Source: Dioszegia crocea (taxonomy: Eukaryota > Basidiomycota > Tremellomycetes > Tremellales > Bulleribasidiaceae). From it: a stretch of DNA of 64,000 nucleotides. Position 1 is the first letter of the stretch, and each line of letters starts with the position of its first letter. The DNA is taken from contig BCKK01000004.1 of the NCBI GenBank assembly GCA_001600615.1, positions 1 to 64,000 of the forward strand. The letters run 5' to 3'. The translations under genes and the position numbers were made by a program. Under the pieces are notes generated by a model, which saw nothing but the letters and a program-made list of their open reading frames with translations, was not told where the DNA came from and did not search any database. Of the stretch, positions 12,201 through 22,379 are shown in pieces.

Positions 12201-13191
12201 ATGAATATCCTACTTACAGGCTCTGCAGGTTCGGTCGGCTCAGCTGTACTCCTAGAGCTTCTCGCAAAATCCCACAAAGTCACTTCAATCGACATCAACC
12301 CTCTGCCAGCCAGCGTCACAGCTCAAATCAAAGCCAACGATAATTACACCCATCACATCGTCGACCTCACACATTTCGACAACCTCGATGAGCTCTTCGC
12401 GTCTCACGGCCCCTTTGATGGAGTCATCCACCTCTCGGCTTTACCCTCGCCCCTATATCACGATCCCAGAGTCGTACATAACATCAACGTAGTCGCAACG
12501 TACAATGTGATTAAGACCGCGGCGGATAACGGGGTGAAGCGGATTGTTCAAGCCAGCTCTGTCAATGCACCAGGGCTGAGCTACACTCCAGAGGGCAGGC
12601 AGACATTTGACGAGCTACCTCTGAGAGAAGATGCGGCAATGCGGACTGTGAGTGATTTTATTCCTACGAGCAATCGCTGATTTGTCAGATGGACCCATAT
12701 GCTCTATCCAAGCAGTGAGTGAGGAGATTGTATATCTAGTCTATCATCGCTGAATCTATAGTATCAATGAGCTCCAAGCCGAGAATCTCGTCCGTATCGA
12801 CCCTACCCTCCGCATCGCTTCCCTCCGATTTCACATGGTCGTCCCCACCTATGAAGAAGGGGTCCCCCGGAGCAGATGGCAGGATCTATTCTCTTGGGTG
12901 TCCCATCAGGCTTGTGCAGATGCGTGTCTGCTGGGTCTTACGTCTGAAGGATGGAAGGGAGCGGAGGCATTCAACATTGTTGCGCCGGAGATTTGCTGGG
13001 AGGGAGGGATAAGCGAGGCGATACCGGGTCGAGGTGAGCTGAAGGGAAAAGTGGGCGCGGTGGAGCTGGTCAACAAGGCTTGGGCGGGTCGAGTAGGGGT
13101 GATTCACGAGGAGTACTGGGCGGGTAATCCAAGAAAGGGTCTGTGGGTGACTGAGAAGGCGGAGAAGATGTTGGGTTGGAAGCATGAATAG
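12201..13191 (+). CDS. NAD-dependent epimerase/dehydratase-family protein
   Basis: An extended short-chain dehydrogenase of about 300 residues in three exons. The first exon holds the Rossmann motif MNILLTGSAGSVGSAVL. An Asp-containing DINPLP follows beta2, fitting NAD preference. The catalytic Tyr-x3-Lys is in MDPYALSKHINELQAENL, which spans two introns. The C-terminal half (SRWQDLFSWVSHQACADACL and AEAFNIVAPEI) is typical of sugar-nucleotide epimerase relatives and uronate dehydrogenases. The exact substrate is unknown. Its position between the nitrite transporter and a sugar transporter plus alpha-glucuronidase suggests a sugar or uronic acid, but this is inference. Confidence 0.8.
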
Positions 13192-13462
13192 AGGTCATGA
13201 ATGGAGTCACACGCTGGAAGGTGTGCGAGAAGCTAAGAGTACACACCTCCTGACCCACAGTTGTGCCAATGACTGGCAGTGGCTCAAGGGAGAAGAGGCT
13301 GATGTCTGATGTTGGACCTGCTGAAGAGGCTGATATCTGACTTGTGACCTGAAAGAGGATAAGAGACCAAATTACATGCTAGATTTATACTACGAAAAGA
13401 CACCGAATACCCGAGCTGACAACCTCTACTTCACCCCTCCCTACCCATAATGATCAACCCCC

Positions 13463-15421
13463 TCAGAGCTCAACTCGATCGACATGCTGTACCTCTGTCT
13501 TAGCCTCCTCATCCTTGGTCATTGGCACATCCTCTTCCAGACCTGAAGAAGTCAGCTCAAGTACGAGTAGTAAAACCAAGACTGAAACTTACGGTTAATC
13601 TTGACTTTGGTGAACTGCCTTGCAGGGACCTTGTTGGCGAAGAGCACATCAAGATCGGCGAAGGAGAAACCACCAGTCTCAGGCAGACGGAAGAAGGCCC
13701 AAGTGGTGATGATGACATTCAAGCCGAGCCAGAAGTACGCAGCGCGTCCACGCCAGCCCCACTGAGACGTCAGCTTAGGTCAAGCTGTAATGAGAAAAGG
13801 ACTTACACCTCCGATACCATTCGAGACCATCCGAGGAGTGAGTTGACTGGTGGCGTTGTAGGTGATGACGTAGACGGCACGACCGAAAGCGACGGACCGA
13901 GCCCGGATACGAGAGGCAGGTACTTCCGAGGCGACAGTGTAGGTGACTGGGCCGACGGTGGCGTGGTAGACGAGGTTGATGATGGCACAGCAAGCCCCGG
14001 TACCGGCAAGAGTAGCAGTGCTAGCTTCGACTGAGCCAAGAATACCGATGACCATAAGGGATAGGGCAAGGATGACCATTCCGAAGAGGATAAGGGGACG
14101 ACGGCCGATACGGGTGATGAGGCCAAACTCCATACCGCAGCCGACAAGGTTCATGGCGGTGATGACGATGTTGAGGTTGAATGATGTGGTGACGGACATG
14201 CCTGCAGACTGGAGGAACTGGACGGCATAGGCTGATTGTCAGCACAAGCTTCTATTTTGCCACGCCCAAACTTACCTGTCATGGCGGTACCACTCAACAC
14301 CTGCATCATCCAAACACCAGACTGAATCTCGGTTCGGCGCAAGTTGGTTCCCTTCCACAAGTCCCAGAATGATCCCTGCGCGGACTCGAGCTTCTCGATC
14401 TCGTCGGTGTGTTTGATGACGGCGATGTAGGCGTCGATGTTGCGGTTGTCCCAGTAGCCTGGTGCAGCGATGCGGGTAAGAGTTTGTTTGGCCTCATCGA
14501 CGCGACCCTTTCGGACGAGCCACCATGGACCTGAGAGTCAGCTTAGATCTTGAGTGAATTGGAAGAGACTCACTTTCAGGGGCCCAGAAGCAACCGATGA
14601 AGAGAGGCACGGGCCAGACCCACTGGACCATGTAGGCCATGCGCCATCCCCAGTCACCCTCAATAGATAGAGCACCTCGGTTGACGCCAGAAGCTGAGGA
14701 TCAGCTCAGTCCATGCTAACATTGGAATATGACTCACCAATAAAGCCTCCCATACCCCAGCACATGGAGATGAAGCTGGCGGCGACACCACGAAGCTGGA
14801 TAGGGCAGATCTCAGCGGCATAAGCTGCACTGAGGGTGTCTGGTAGGATCAGCAATAGTCAAAGTACGAAAGAAAAGACGCACTGAAAAGAGACCAAGCT
14901 CCAGCAGCGATAGCCTCGGCACCGAGGAGCATACCGAGCGAGTTGGCAAAGACGAACAAGAAGACAATGGCGATGCTGACTCCCATACCAACGAGGTAGG
15001 TCTTGCGGGACCCGAAGCGTTCCTGAGACCAACCGCAAAGGAAGAGACCGAGGAAAGCACCTGGCAGACCGACGTTCTGGAAGGCAGACTGATAGTTGGC
15101 AGGAATGGACTTGACGCCGGCTTCGTCGGCGAAGCCGAATCTCGCGAGGAAAGAGGGGAGAGCGAAGAAAGAGTTGATCTGGAAAATTAGCATTGCGCCA
15201 AATATTGAACTTACGATCGCTCCATCGTAGCCATCCATGACTAACGCCAGAGATAGGAACATTGACCATAGAAGTGCGCGCCAATGGTATCGGAAGGCCT
15301 GAGCGAAGGTGTACTCTTTCTCCTTGGCGATAAGATCGTACCCCTCTGCGACGAGGTTGGGGTCAATTGTCGACTGAGCTGCGGCAGTAGCCTGCTTAGC
15401 GGTGTAAGTGATCTCGCGCAT
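13463..15421 (-). CDS. MFS sugar transporter (alpha-glucoside permease-like)
   Basis: Spliced minus-strand gene with start MREITYTAKQATAAAQ at 15421 and a C-terminus ending in DRVEL. Family signs: SLALVMDGYDGAIVSSIFG in TM1, a charged CGWSQERFGSRKTYLVG loop between TM2 and TM3, RIGRRPLILFGM between TM8 and TM9, and PETGGFSFADLDVLFANKVP after TM12, where alpha-glucoside/maltose-type permeases have the same motif. It would import a sugar with protons across the plasma membrane. It is divergent from the GH115 alpha-glucuronidase across 504 bp, so a xylan-derived oligosaccharide or uronic acid is possible. Confidence 0.87.
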
Positions 15422-15677
15422 CTTGGAGGTATGTCGAGGGTGGATGATCAGTTACGTCCATTCAGTCAGAGACTATAAGTACTCGTGGACATCAGTATGG
15501 GGGTCCCAATCCGGGGCCATTGCGGGGGAATGATCGTGTAGATCTGACATCCCACGTCAGCACCATCGTCGGCGATCTAGGCTGCGGTATATACTCGCTG
15601 GATTGAGGCTATGCACTAGTGGAGCTTGCTCTTACTAGAGTTACGGCGAGAGAGGAGTCAGATGGGCGATGGTAGGT

Positions 15678-15684
15678 GGCTAAA
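15678..15684 (+). promoter_or_regulatory. GGCTAAA motif
   Basis: Matches the core site bound by XlnR/Xyr1 xylanase activators in ascomycetes. A 7-bp match can occur by chance, and basidiomycetes generally lack a clear XlnR, so only the position is suggestive. Confidence 0.3.
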
Positions 15685-15719
15685 AATGGGTAAACTGCTA
15701 TTTTGGTGCCTCGACCGGG

Positions 15720-15740
15720 TCCGGTCCGAGCCGGACCGGA
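15720..15740. promoter_or_regulatory. Perfect 9-bp inverted repeat, candidate operator
   Basis: TCCGGTCCG, a 3-nt spacer, then CGGACCGGA. The CGG/CCG half-sites resemble targets of dimeric Zn2Cys6 regulators. It lies about 185 bp before the alpha-glucuronidase ATG and 300 bp before the sugar transporter ATG. Function is inferred. Confidence 0.5.
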
Positions 15741-15925
15741 GATTGATGAAATGCTCCCGACGGCTGTAAGTGACTGCCATCCATCATGCCATCTATACAA
15801 ATACACATTCCTCCCGGTCACTCATCTGCTATCTCCCGAGATAGGACGGGATACGCACCGTGAATCCCCCGCTCGCAGAGGATCATACCTTCTCACTGGT
15901 GTTGAGATGAACATCTGTGCTCAGT

Positions 15926-18900
15926 ATGAAGATTTCCTCGCCCCTTCTTTGCGTCTTGACACTTGCCGCTGCAATGAAGAATCAGCTCATCTTTGAATCT
16001 GGCTCAACCAGGGACTTCACCATAGCTGCGAGCGATCACGCTACCCCCATCCTCGTCAGCTCGAGCGAGCCCGAAGCTCTACATGTCGCCATCAACACTT
16101 TCGCCGAGGACGTCAAGCGAGTCACTGGGCTCAAGCCCAAGATCCATCTCGACACCTTACCGAAGGGCATGACCAGCGCTATTGTCGTGTCAGTCGCGAG
16201 TCAGGCCAAGTCTGCGCAGGATAGCGCCCAGAAGGTCTTCTCGGCTGGAGGTGAATTGGCGGGTCAATGGGAGTCGTTCAAAATCAGCGTCAAGACTGGT
16301 AATGATGTCGGAGCGGAGAAAGTGCTCTCTGTGACTGGTAGCGACAAGGTGAGTTTGCGAGCTGCTCGAGCTGACTTCAGCGTGGCGCCATCTACGCTCT
16401 GTATACCCTCTCCGAGCACATGGGTGTTTCCCCCTGGTATTGGTGGTCCGATGTCCCGGTTAAGCCACGGAAACACATCGCCTTCCCCGCCGACGCCGAA
16501 TACTCCCACGGTCCACCCGCCGTCAAGTACCGAGGTCTGTTCCTGAACGACGAGCAGCCGGTGCTTTGGAACTGGGCACGAGAGCATTTCAAGATGGGCC
16601 AAAAACCACCATTCCAGGTTGGGATGTACGAGCGGTTCTTCGAGTTGTTGCTGAGGTTGAAGGCGAATTATGCTTGGCCAGCCAGTGAGTCTAGCTTCTC
16701 GATTGAGCTAATGATAGTGTGGGCAAGTATGTTTGCCGTTGACGGTCTCGATCTGCCGGATGGGAAACTCCCCAAGGATCTCATACCCGGACCCAACCAA
16801 GCCCTCGCTGAAAAGATGGGTATCGTCATGGGTACTTCACATCACGAGCCGATGTCCCGAAATCAGAAGGAGTGGACGACTTGGGGAGAAGGGCCGTGGA
16901 ACTTTGCGGAAAACGCCGATATCCTCACCGACTTCTGGCGGGAAGGCGCTGAGCGAGCCAAGGGTTTGGAGACGGTTTTTACAGTGGGAATGAGGGGTGA
17001 TGGTGATCTGCCGCTTGATGGCGCTAACATAGAAGTGAGTCGTTGTTCCGATCTCCGCTGATGATAGATTCTAGAAAGTGGGTTTCCTGAACTTGAACAC
17101 ATCTGACAACAGAAATCACTTCGGTTCAGCAACAACTTCTCAAGGACACTTATGGTGAAATCAAGGATATCCCTCAGATGTGGGCAATGTACAAGGAGGT
17201 CATGGGATATTATGCCAACGGGGTAAGTTAGATTCCTCTTTTCTCAGATTGTGCTGACGTCTCAGCTCAAAGTGCCGGATGAAGGTATGTTCAATCTCGA
17301 TCAAGCTGATATCAGTCACCGCTCTTCTCGCAGATGACAACTGGGGCAACCTTGTTGCTGTCCTTCCTGATGACCGCCGGAAACCCAAGGCCGGAGGGAT
17401 CTACTACCACGCAGATTGTAAGTCCAACCGTCACTCGAGCTGACATCAGACGTTGGCGATCCCAGAGATTACAAATGGATCAACACCGTACCTCTCGCAA
17501 AGAGTAAGCCTAATGCCCATCATGCCCTACTGTACCGTGCTGACTCTCAGTGTGGGAACAGCTCAACGTAGCTCTCTCTTTCGACATGACCGAAATCTGG
17601 ATCTTGAATGTTGGCGATCTCAAATTCCTCGAAACTCCACTCGAATTCTTTCTTTCGGTCGCCTATGACGGTCGAGAAACACGCCGGGATGGGATGTTGG
17701 GCTGGCTTCGTACTGCTGCTGCACGGGACTATGGCGCAGAGCACGCTCAAGAGATTGCGGAAATTTCTGCTTTATACTCGGTCAGTTTGTTCTTGCCCTT
17801 CGAGTGGCTCTTGCTGACGTTCAGATCTACGCTTCTAGGCGCAAAGCCGAATTGCTCGACGCTGAGACATATTCTCTCGTCAATTTCAACGAGTGAGTCT
17901 GATTTTGTTCTCTGCCCCTCGATGATCTTTGCTGATTTCAGATCCGACCGTATCCTCAAAGACTGGCAAAACCTCGAAGCTCGAGCTGCCAAAGTCCACA
18001 AATCCCTCGGTGACCGCCAGACCGCCTTCTACGAAATGGTGTATGTCCAAGTACAGCTACAAACCAACCTCAACCAGCTCTACAACTCAGGTCAGTCTAC
18101 CCTGGAGATTTGAGCTAATTGTCAGCTGCCAAGTCCAATCTTTACGCCACTCAAGGCCGGACCGCTGCCAATCGCTATGCCGAGGACGCTCTTGCCTGCT
18201 TCGAAAGGGACGAAGAGTTGACTCAGGAGTTCAACAAGATCGAAAATGGCAAATGGAATCAGTAAGTCTACTATCGAGCTGAACTGATCCATAGTATGCT
18301 ATGCCAAACCCACATCGGATATCAATACTGGCAAATGCCAGTCCGAAACAGCATGCCTCCAACCTCTCGGATCTCGAAATACCAAGCGGCATACGCAAAA
18401 GGCCAGCATGTTCAAATCCGATATACCGTCGAGAACTGCCTTGGCGCTTGGCCCGGAGACAACAAGCACAATTGTCCTCTTGGCTACGCATGCCCCGACC
18501 CCACACTCCTACCCATGGACCAGTTTGGTCAATCCCGATGGGTCGATGTTGGTTCGGGCGGTCCCAAGGGCGTCGACTTCTCTGCTGTTGCAGACCAGGA
18601 CTGGGTCAAGGTCGAGCCGTCCTCTGGCCACATCAAGGGTGACGGCTCGAACGATACCCGGGTCAACATCTCCATCGACTGGTCCAAAGCCAAGGGTGAT
18701 TCGGCACACGTCACCTTCACCTCCACCGACGGTGCACCGGCCGTCATCATCACTCTTCCCCTTCGTTACCCCCAACCCCCCTCAGACTTCCACGGCGCCG
18801 TTCAAGGTGACGATTACATCTGCCTCGAAGCTGCCCATCACCTCAACACATCCTCATCATCCCACAATGGCACCGAATACCGATGGGAGGAAATCCCCTT

Positions 18901-19345
18901 CTACGGCCGAACCCACTCTGGCATGTCCGTCTATCCCGTCGAAAACTACCATCTCCCCATCGGCTCCCGTCCCAGTATCCGATACGATTTCTGGTCACCC
19001 CACACTGGCGAGGTCGACCTCATCTTCCACATTGGTCCCACCAACAACTACGTCCTTGGTAGTCGTCTGGCATTTGCCATTCAGGTGGATGAACAGGATC
19101 TGGTGGAGATTGAGCCTATCCCAGAAGCGCCGCTTGGGGAGTTATCGCAGGATTGGGAGAAGATTGTGGCGGATGAAGTGAGGGAGGTGAAGATGAAAGT
19201 GAAGCTGGATAAAGAGGGACGGCATACTCTGCGTGTGTTTGGAGTCACCTCGGGGATAGTGCTCGAGCGAGTGATGCTGGACATGGGCGGGATTGCAGCT
19301 AGGGGTTATAGCTATTTGGGACCGGTGGAGAGTGTCATCTTGTAG
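15926..19345 (+). CDS. Secreted GH115 xylan alpha-1,2-glucuronidase
   Basis: Removes (4-O-methyl-)glucuronic acid side chains from glucuronoxylan outside the cell. The ATG at 15926 gives MKISSPLLCVLTLAAAMKN, a plausible signal peptide. GH115 landmarks run in order: RGAIYALYTLSEHMGVSPWY, WWSDVPVKPRKHI, VKYRGLFLNDEQP, YERFFELLLRLKANYAWPA, GIVMGTSHHEPMSRNQKEW, FWREGAERAKG, VGMRGDGDLP, and WILNVGDLKFLETPLEFFLS. The last exon (about 18296-19345) holds QTHIGYQYWQMPVRNSMP and a beta-rich C-terminal domain. At least nine introns are needed. It is divergent from an MFS sugar transporter. No break was seen. Confidence 0.93.
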
Positions 19346-19721
19346 AAGATGGATAGATGTCTGATGTGATTGTTGATGGAAGTCAGGATGATAGGGATGA
19401 TTCCTCTGAGGTCACATCGTCGCCCTCATCATGTCGCTGACACTGACAGTTACTGAAGTGCAGAATGGCAGAGTTTAATTGAGCCCTAATTGTTTGGAAG
19501 AAAGGAGTAAGGTACGTGTCTGGATACAGGTCTAAACAAAGCAAGATGGCCGGAAGAAAGGAAGGGAGTAGAAGAAAGGTGCCGTGAGTTGAGCTGGAGG
19601 TATATAGTTGCGTTTGGTAAATCACAAGGCCTTCGCTCTGACCAGTCATTGGCCTGACACTCAAGCTCTGACAACCCAGATATATCTCAGGCCTGTATAG
19701 CGCATCTCCACAATCTGAAAG
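19346..19721. other. Intergenic region
   Basis: 3' flank of the alpha-glucuronidase and promoter of the first pyroglutamyl-peptidase gene. I see no gene or clear motif. Confidence 0.45.
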
Positions 19722-20341
19722 ATGGACTCATCAGAAGTGAGTACCTGTGGTCGTCCTCAATTGACCCTACAGCTCGACGTCCACTCTGATGCTCTCGGAT
19801 TCAAGTCGCCCATCTCACCTCCTTCGGCCACACACCCGCCACCCACACGTCTCCCTCGCGTGCTCTTTACAGGCTTCGGGCCTTTCCCTGGCCATCCTAT
19901 CAATCCCACCGAACTCTTCCTTCCCATCATCACCGCCGCCTTCCAAGCTGGAAAATATCTGAGCATATGCGCCGATTTCTCGACAGAGGTCCTGCAGGTC
20001 GAATACGCTACGCTTCCCACTCGCCTCTCTGACTTTTCTATCAAACATCGCTCCCCCGACGGGACCCTCCCAGACATTGTCGTCCACTTTGGACTCGCTC
20101 CAGACATTAAATCCATCCAGCTCGAACCGATCGCTAAGAACTTGCTGGAGAATTACCCCGACAACAATGGGGCTCGTCAGCCTGGCAAGGTGGTCCACGA
20201 TCCCTCACTTTCGGTGGACCATACAATTCCCAGTCGCCTTCCTTACAACGCCATCTACTCGGAGCTAGAGAGTAGGGGTATTCCAGTCCACCTGGCTGCA
20301 AAGCCAGGAGATTACGCTTGTAACTTCCTCTTCTACCTCTC

Positions 20342-20346
20342 GGCTT
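20342..20346 (+). repeat. Target-site duplication (left), GGCTT
   Basis: Five host bases directly before the 5' LTR, repeated at 22190-22194 directly after the 3' LTR. Five base pairs is the usual duplication length for Ty1/copia-type integrases. Confidence 0.85.
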
Positions 20347-20433
20347 TGTAGAAATATGGTTCCGTCTCTCGCCTTCTTGATGTCTAGAACATTCTCTGTT
20401 GGTATTCATGCATATCATACAGCTCTAACAACA
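20347..20433 (+). repeat. 5' LTR (87 bp)
   Basis: Begins TGTAGAAATATGG and ends CTCTAACAACA. It differs from the 3' LTR by one base (A versus T at LTR position 4) plus one unresolved N. The very small size is unusual for an LTR. Confidence 0.88.
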
Positions 20434-20723
20434 GATTATGAGACCCTAGTCTAAACGACTATACACGATCGAAACTAGCATCAGCGATACCCGACCGACC
20501 TCTTTACAGTCGTCTCGTCCGGTCCTGATAAATAGACAAAATTTTCAGACTCACCTGACCGACTTTCGACTCGCGTTGATCGTCTCGTCTCGCTCTGAGA
20601 ACAACACGGATATAGCATAAGGAGAGAGGAATAACACGGTGGGAGTCACAGCGCGCCTAATCATAACTGCTGTCCCAAGCGAACGTTACCTCTTTTGACT
20701 CGGTGAATTCCTAACTTCACCAG

Positions 20724-20759
20724 ACGTGTCACTCCACTCCAACGTGTCACTCCACTCCA
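20724..20759 (+). repeat. Two tandem 18-bp units next to the assembly gap
   Basis: The unit acgtgtcactccactcca occurs at 20724-20741 and 20742-20759. Two bases later the sequence enters 100 Ns, so the array may be longer and may have caused the gap. It lies in the leader/gag region of the retroelement. Confidence 0.8.
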
Positions 20760-20761
20760 CT

Positions 20762-20861
20762 NNNNNNNNNNNNNNNNNNNNNNNNNNNNNNNNNNNNNNN
20801 NNNNNNNNNNNNNNNNNNNNNNNNNNNNNNNNNNNNNNNNNNNNNNNNNNNNNNNNNNNNN
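20762..20861. other. Assembly gap of 100 N
   Basis: Exactly 100 N, the conventional placeholder for a gap of unknown size. Two further single Ns at 22101 and 22103 sit at the 3' LTR border. The true length and coding content of the element cannot be known from this assembly. Confidence 0.95.
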
Positions 20862-21743
20862 GGTTGACAGTATCAAATTGGCTATTACTCGGCTCAATAC
20901 TGGTCTGAACGAGCGGGCGGGTAGCAACAAAGCTCTCGCTGCACGGACGTCCGACGAGGAGTCGACTACTCCAGCCCTCGAGCTGGCTGCGTTCTACGCG
21001 GGTCAGTACAAAAAGGGGCGGAGGCCCGGCAAGGACGACACTTGCCACAGGTGTGGTTCTCCAGAACACTGGGTACCAGACTGCCCTGTTTCTCCTGGCT
21101 CTGATGCGAATTCTCGCGGCGGAGGTGGGAGAGGCAAGGGGAAGGGGAAAGGTGGCGGTGGCGGGAAGTGGAAAGGGAATGGGACTGGCGGGAACGGCGG
21201 GGCTGAGAAGCCCGCCGAGGATAAGAAGAAGGGAGATACCCCGGCGCAGGTGGCCAAGGTGGTCACTCCCATGACGTCGGAGCGGGCTCTCTCTCTCGTC
21301 GCCTCTGGCATTACTTCCTTTTCGGAGGATGTCGACTTTGCCTTCTTCGCCTCGCCCGTCGTCGATGCGTCCGATGTCGAGTGCTTGGTCGCTCAGGACG
21401 CTCGGTGGATCCCCGACTCCGGTGCTGGCGAGCATATGACTGGAGATAAATCTGATCTGCACAATTTACAGGCCCTCGGAAACCCCATTCGTATCTCCAC
21501 CGCCAGCGGTGCCACCCTCGTATCTACACACTTCGGTTCTCTCGTCGTTACCAACCACCTGGGCGTCAAAGTCGGGCTCAGTCGGGTTCTGCACGTGCCC
21601 GGGTTGGGGTATAATCTCCTCTCGGTCCGGCAATTGACCTCTTTGAAATTGACATTATCTATCATTACCTTCGGGAGCTTGTCGAGCGGGACGAGGTTGT
21701 TATCCGATATGTCAAAACCACGGCCATGGCAGCGGATGGTCTG
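20862..21743 (+). pseudogene. Copia gag-protease fragment fused by deletion to the RNase H end
   Basis: The frame emerges from the gap (start unknown). It encodes a Gag end with the zinc knuckle CHRCGSPEHWVPDC, a Gly/Lys-rich linker, and the retroviral-type protease region with WIPDSGAGEHMTG and VPGLGYNLLSVRQL. Near 21641-21665 it passes directly into sequence whose other frame reads as the copia RNase H C-terminus (IDIIYHYLRELVERDEVVI, then AADGLTKPLP). Integrase and reverse transcriptase are absent and the frame changes at the joint, so this frame ends at 21743. Clearly defective. Confidence 0.85.
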
Positions 21744-22102
21744 ACCAAACCTCTCCCCCCTTCCGTATTTGCGCAATTCCTACGTCTGCTCAATCTCACA
21801 CCGGCACCAATCATGTCTTGCGTCGCTCGAGTTGGTCAGTACCTCTGGGGTGGGAAGTGAAATGGGTCGTGACCTGCCGGGGGCAGGGAGTCTTGGTGAC
21901 AACTGTCCTCGAAGCTGTGAGTGCAGAGATATTGAACAATGACATTCTGGCACTAGAGCGCAACCATCTCCGACCCCCGTTCATCCTCCTCCTTGTCACA
22001 TTAATTCACATCTTTCTCAATTACTTGCATCTCGACTATCGCGGTGTTTTGGACGGATCGGCGGTATATGGGGAACAGAAGGCTCGCTTGGAACAGGGGG
22101 NG

Positions 22103-22189
22103 NGTTGAAATATGGTTCCGTCTCTCGCCTTCTTGATGTCTAGAACATTCTCTGTTGGTATTCATGCATATCATACAGCTCTAACAACA
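22103..22189 (+). repeat. 3' LTR (87 bp)
   Basis: Same sequence as 20347-20433 except for T instead of A at LTR position 4 and an N at position 1. It ends in ACA directly before the GGCTT duplication. Confidence 0.88.
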
Positions 22190-22194
22190 GGCTT
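22190..22194 (+). repeat. Target-site duplication (right), GGCTT
   Basis: Pairs with 20342-20346. Downstream of it the peptidase frame resumes in phase. Confidence 0.85.
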
Positions 22195-22379
22195 CGACGT
22201 CGGTGTTGAAGGCTTGTCCCGGATGGATGCCGGAGACGGTGGGATTTGTCCATGTGCCAGACATCAACGAGGCAGATGGGGAAGGAGGTGGAAAGGGGAT
22301 GAGCTTGGAGGTCCTGGTGGAGGCAGCGGAGGGGATCTTGAAAGCGTGTTGTTTGGACTGGCTGGAGTCACGTAAATAA

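Larger units (their letters stand above)
15422..15925. promoter_or_regulatory. Divergent promoter region of sugar transporter and alpha-glucuronidase
   Basis: The 504 bp between the two start codons hold no supported gene. They contain a perfect 9-bp inverted repeat and a GGCTAAA motif, both listed separately. Shared control of transporter and hydrolase is inferred from layout. Confidence 0.55.
20347..22189 (+). mobile_element. Ty1/copia LTR retrotransposon, internally deleted
   Basis: An element of 1843 bp as assembled (including a 100-N gap), bounded by 87-bp direct LTRs that begin TG and end CA, and by a GGCTT target duplication. The interior codes for the end of Gag with a CCHC knuckle, the start of an aspartic protease, and then jumps to the last part of copia RNase H. 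Integrase and reverse transcriptase are missing. A purine run (ACAGGGGGNG, 22093-22102) precedes the 3' LTR as expected for a polypurine tract. No clear tRNA primer site was recognised after the 5' LTR. The element could only move with help from a complete relative. Confidence 0.9.
19722..22379 (+). pseudogene. Pyroglutamyl-peptidase I-like gene split by an LTR retroelement
   Basis: Family C15 cysteine peptidase, which removes N-terminal pyroglutamate from peptides. The 5' part (19722-20346) encodes RLPRVLFTGFGPFPGHPINP, the Glu region (SIQLEPIAKN) and the catalytic Cys in AGDYACNFLFYLSA (PGDYAC in this copy). The reading frame resumes at 22190 after the element with ACPGWMPETVGFVHVP, which carries the catalytic His, and stops at 22377-22379. 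The insertion lies between Cys and His. As it stands, the frame runs two codons into the LTR and stops (TTG TAG), leaving a 209-residue product without His. A 36-nt segment after MDSSE may be an intron. Comparison with the intact paralogue at 23198 shows what is interrupted. Probably inactive, unless the element is absent from the other allele. Confidence 0.88.

Noticed and set aside
18408..19181. Plus-strand frame of 257 codons inside the GH115 gene
   Set aside because: Ser/Thr/Pro-rich shadow frame of the long last exon, which clearly encodes the GH115 C-terminal part in another frame.
20686..21462. Minus-strand frame of 258 codons across the N gap
   Set aside because: Passes through 100 Ns and lies antisense to the copia Gag-protease frame.
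20347..22189. Interpretation of the 87-bp direct repeats as a local gene duplication
   Set aside because: TG/CA ends, the GGCTT duplication, a purine tract and retroelement coding sequence between them fit an LTR element better.
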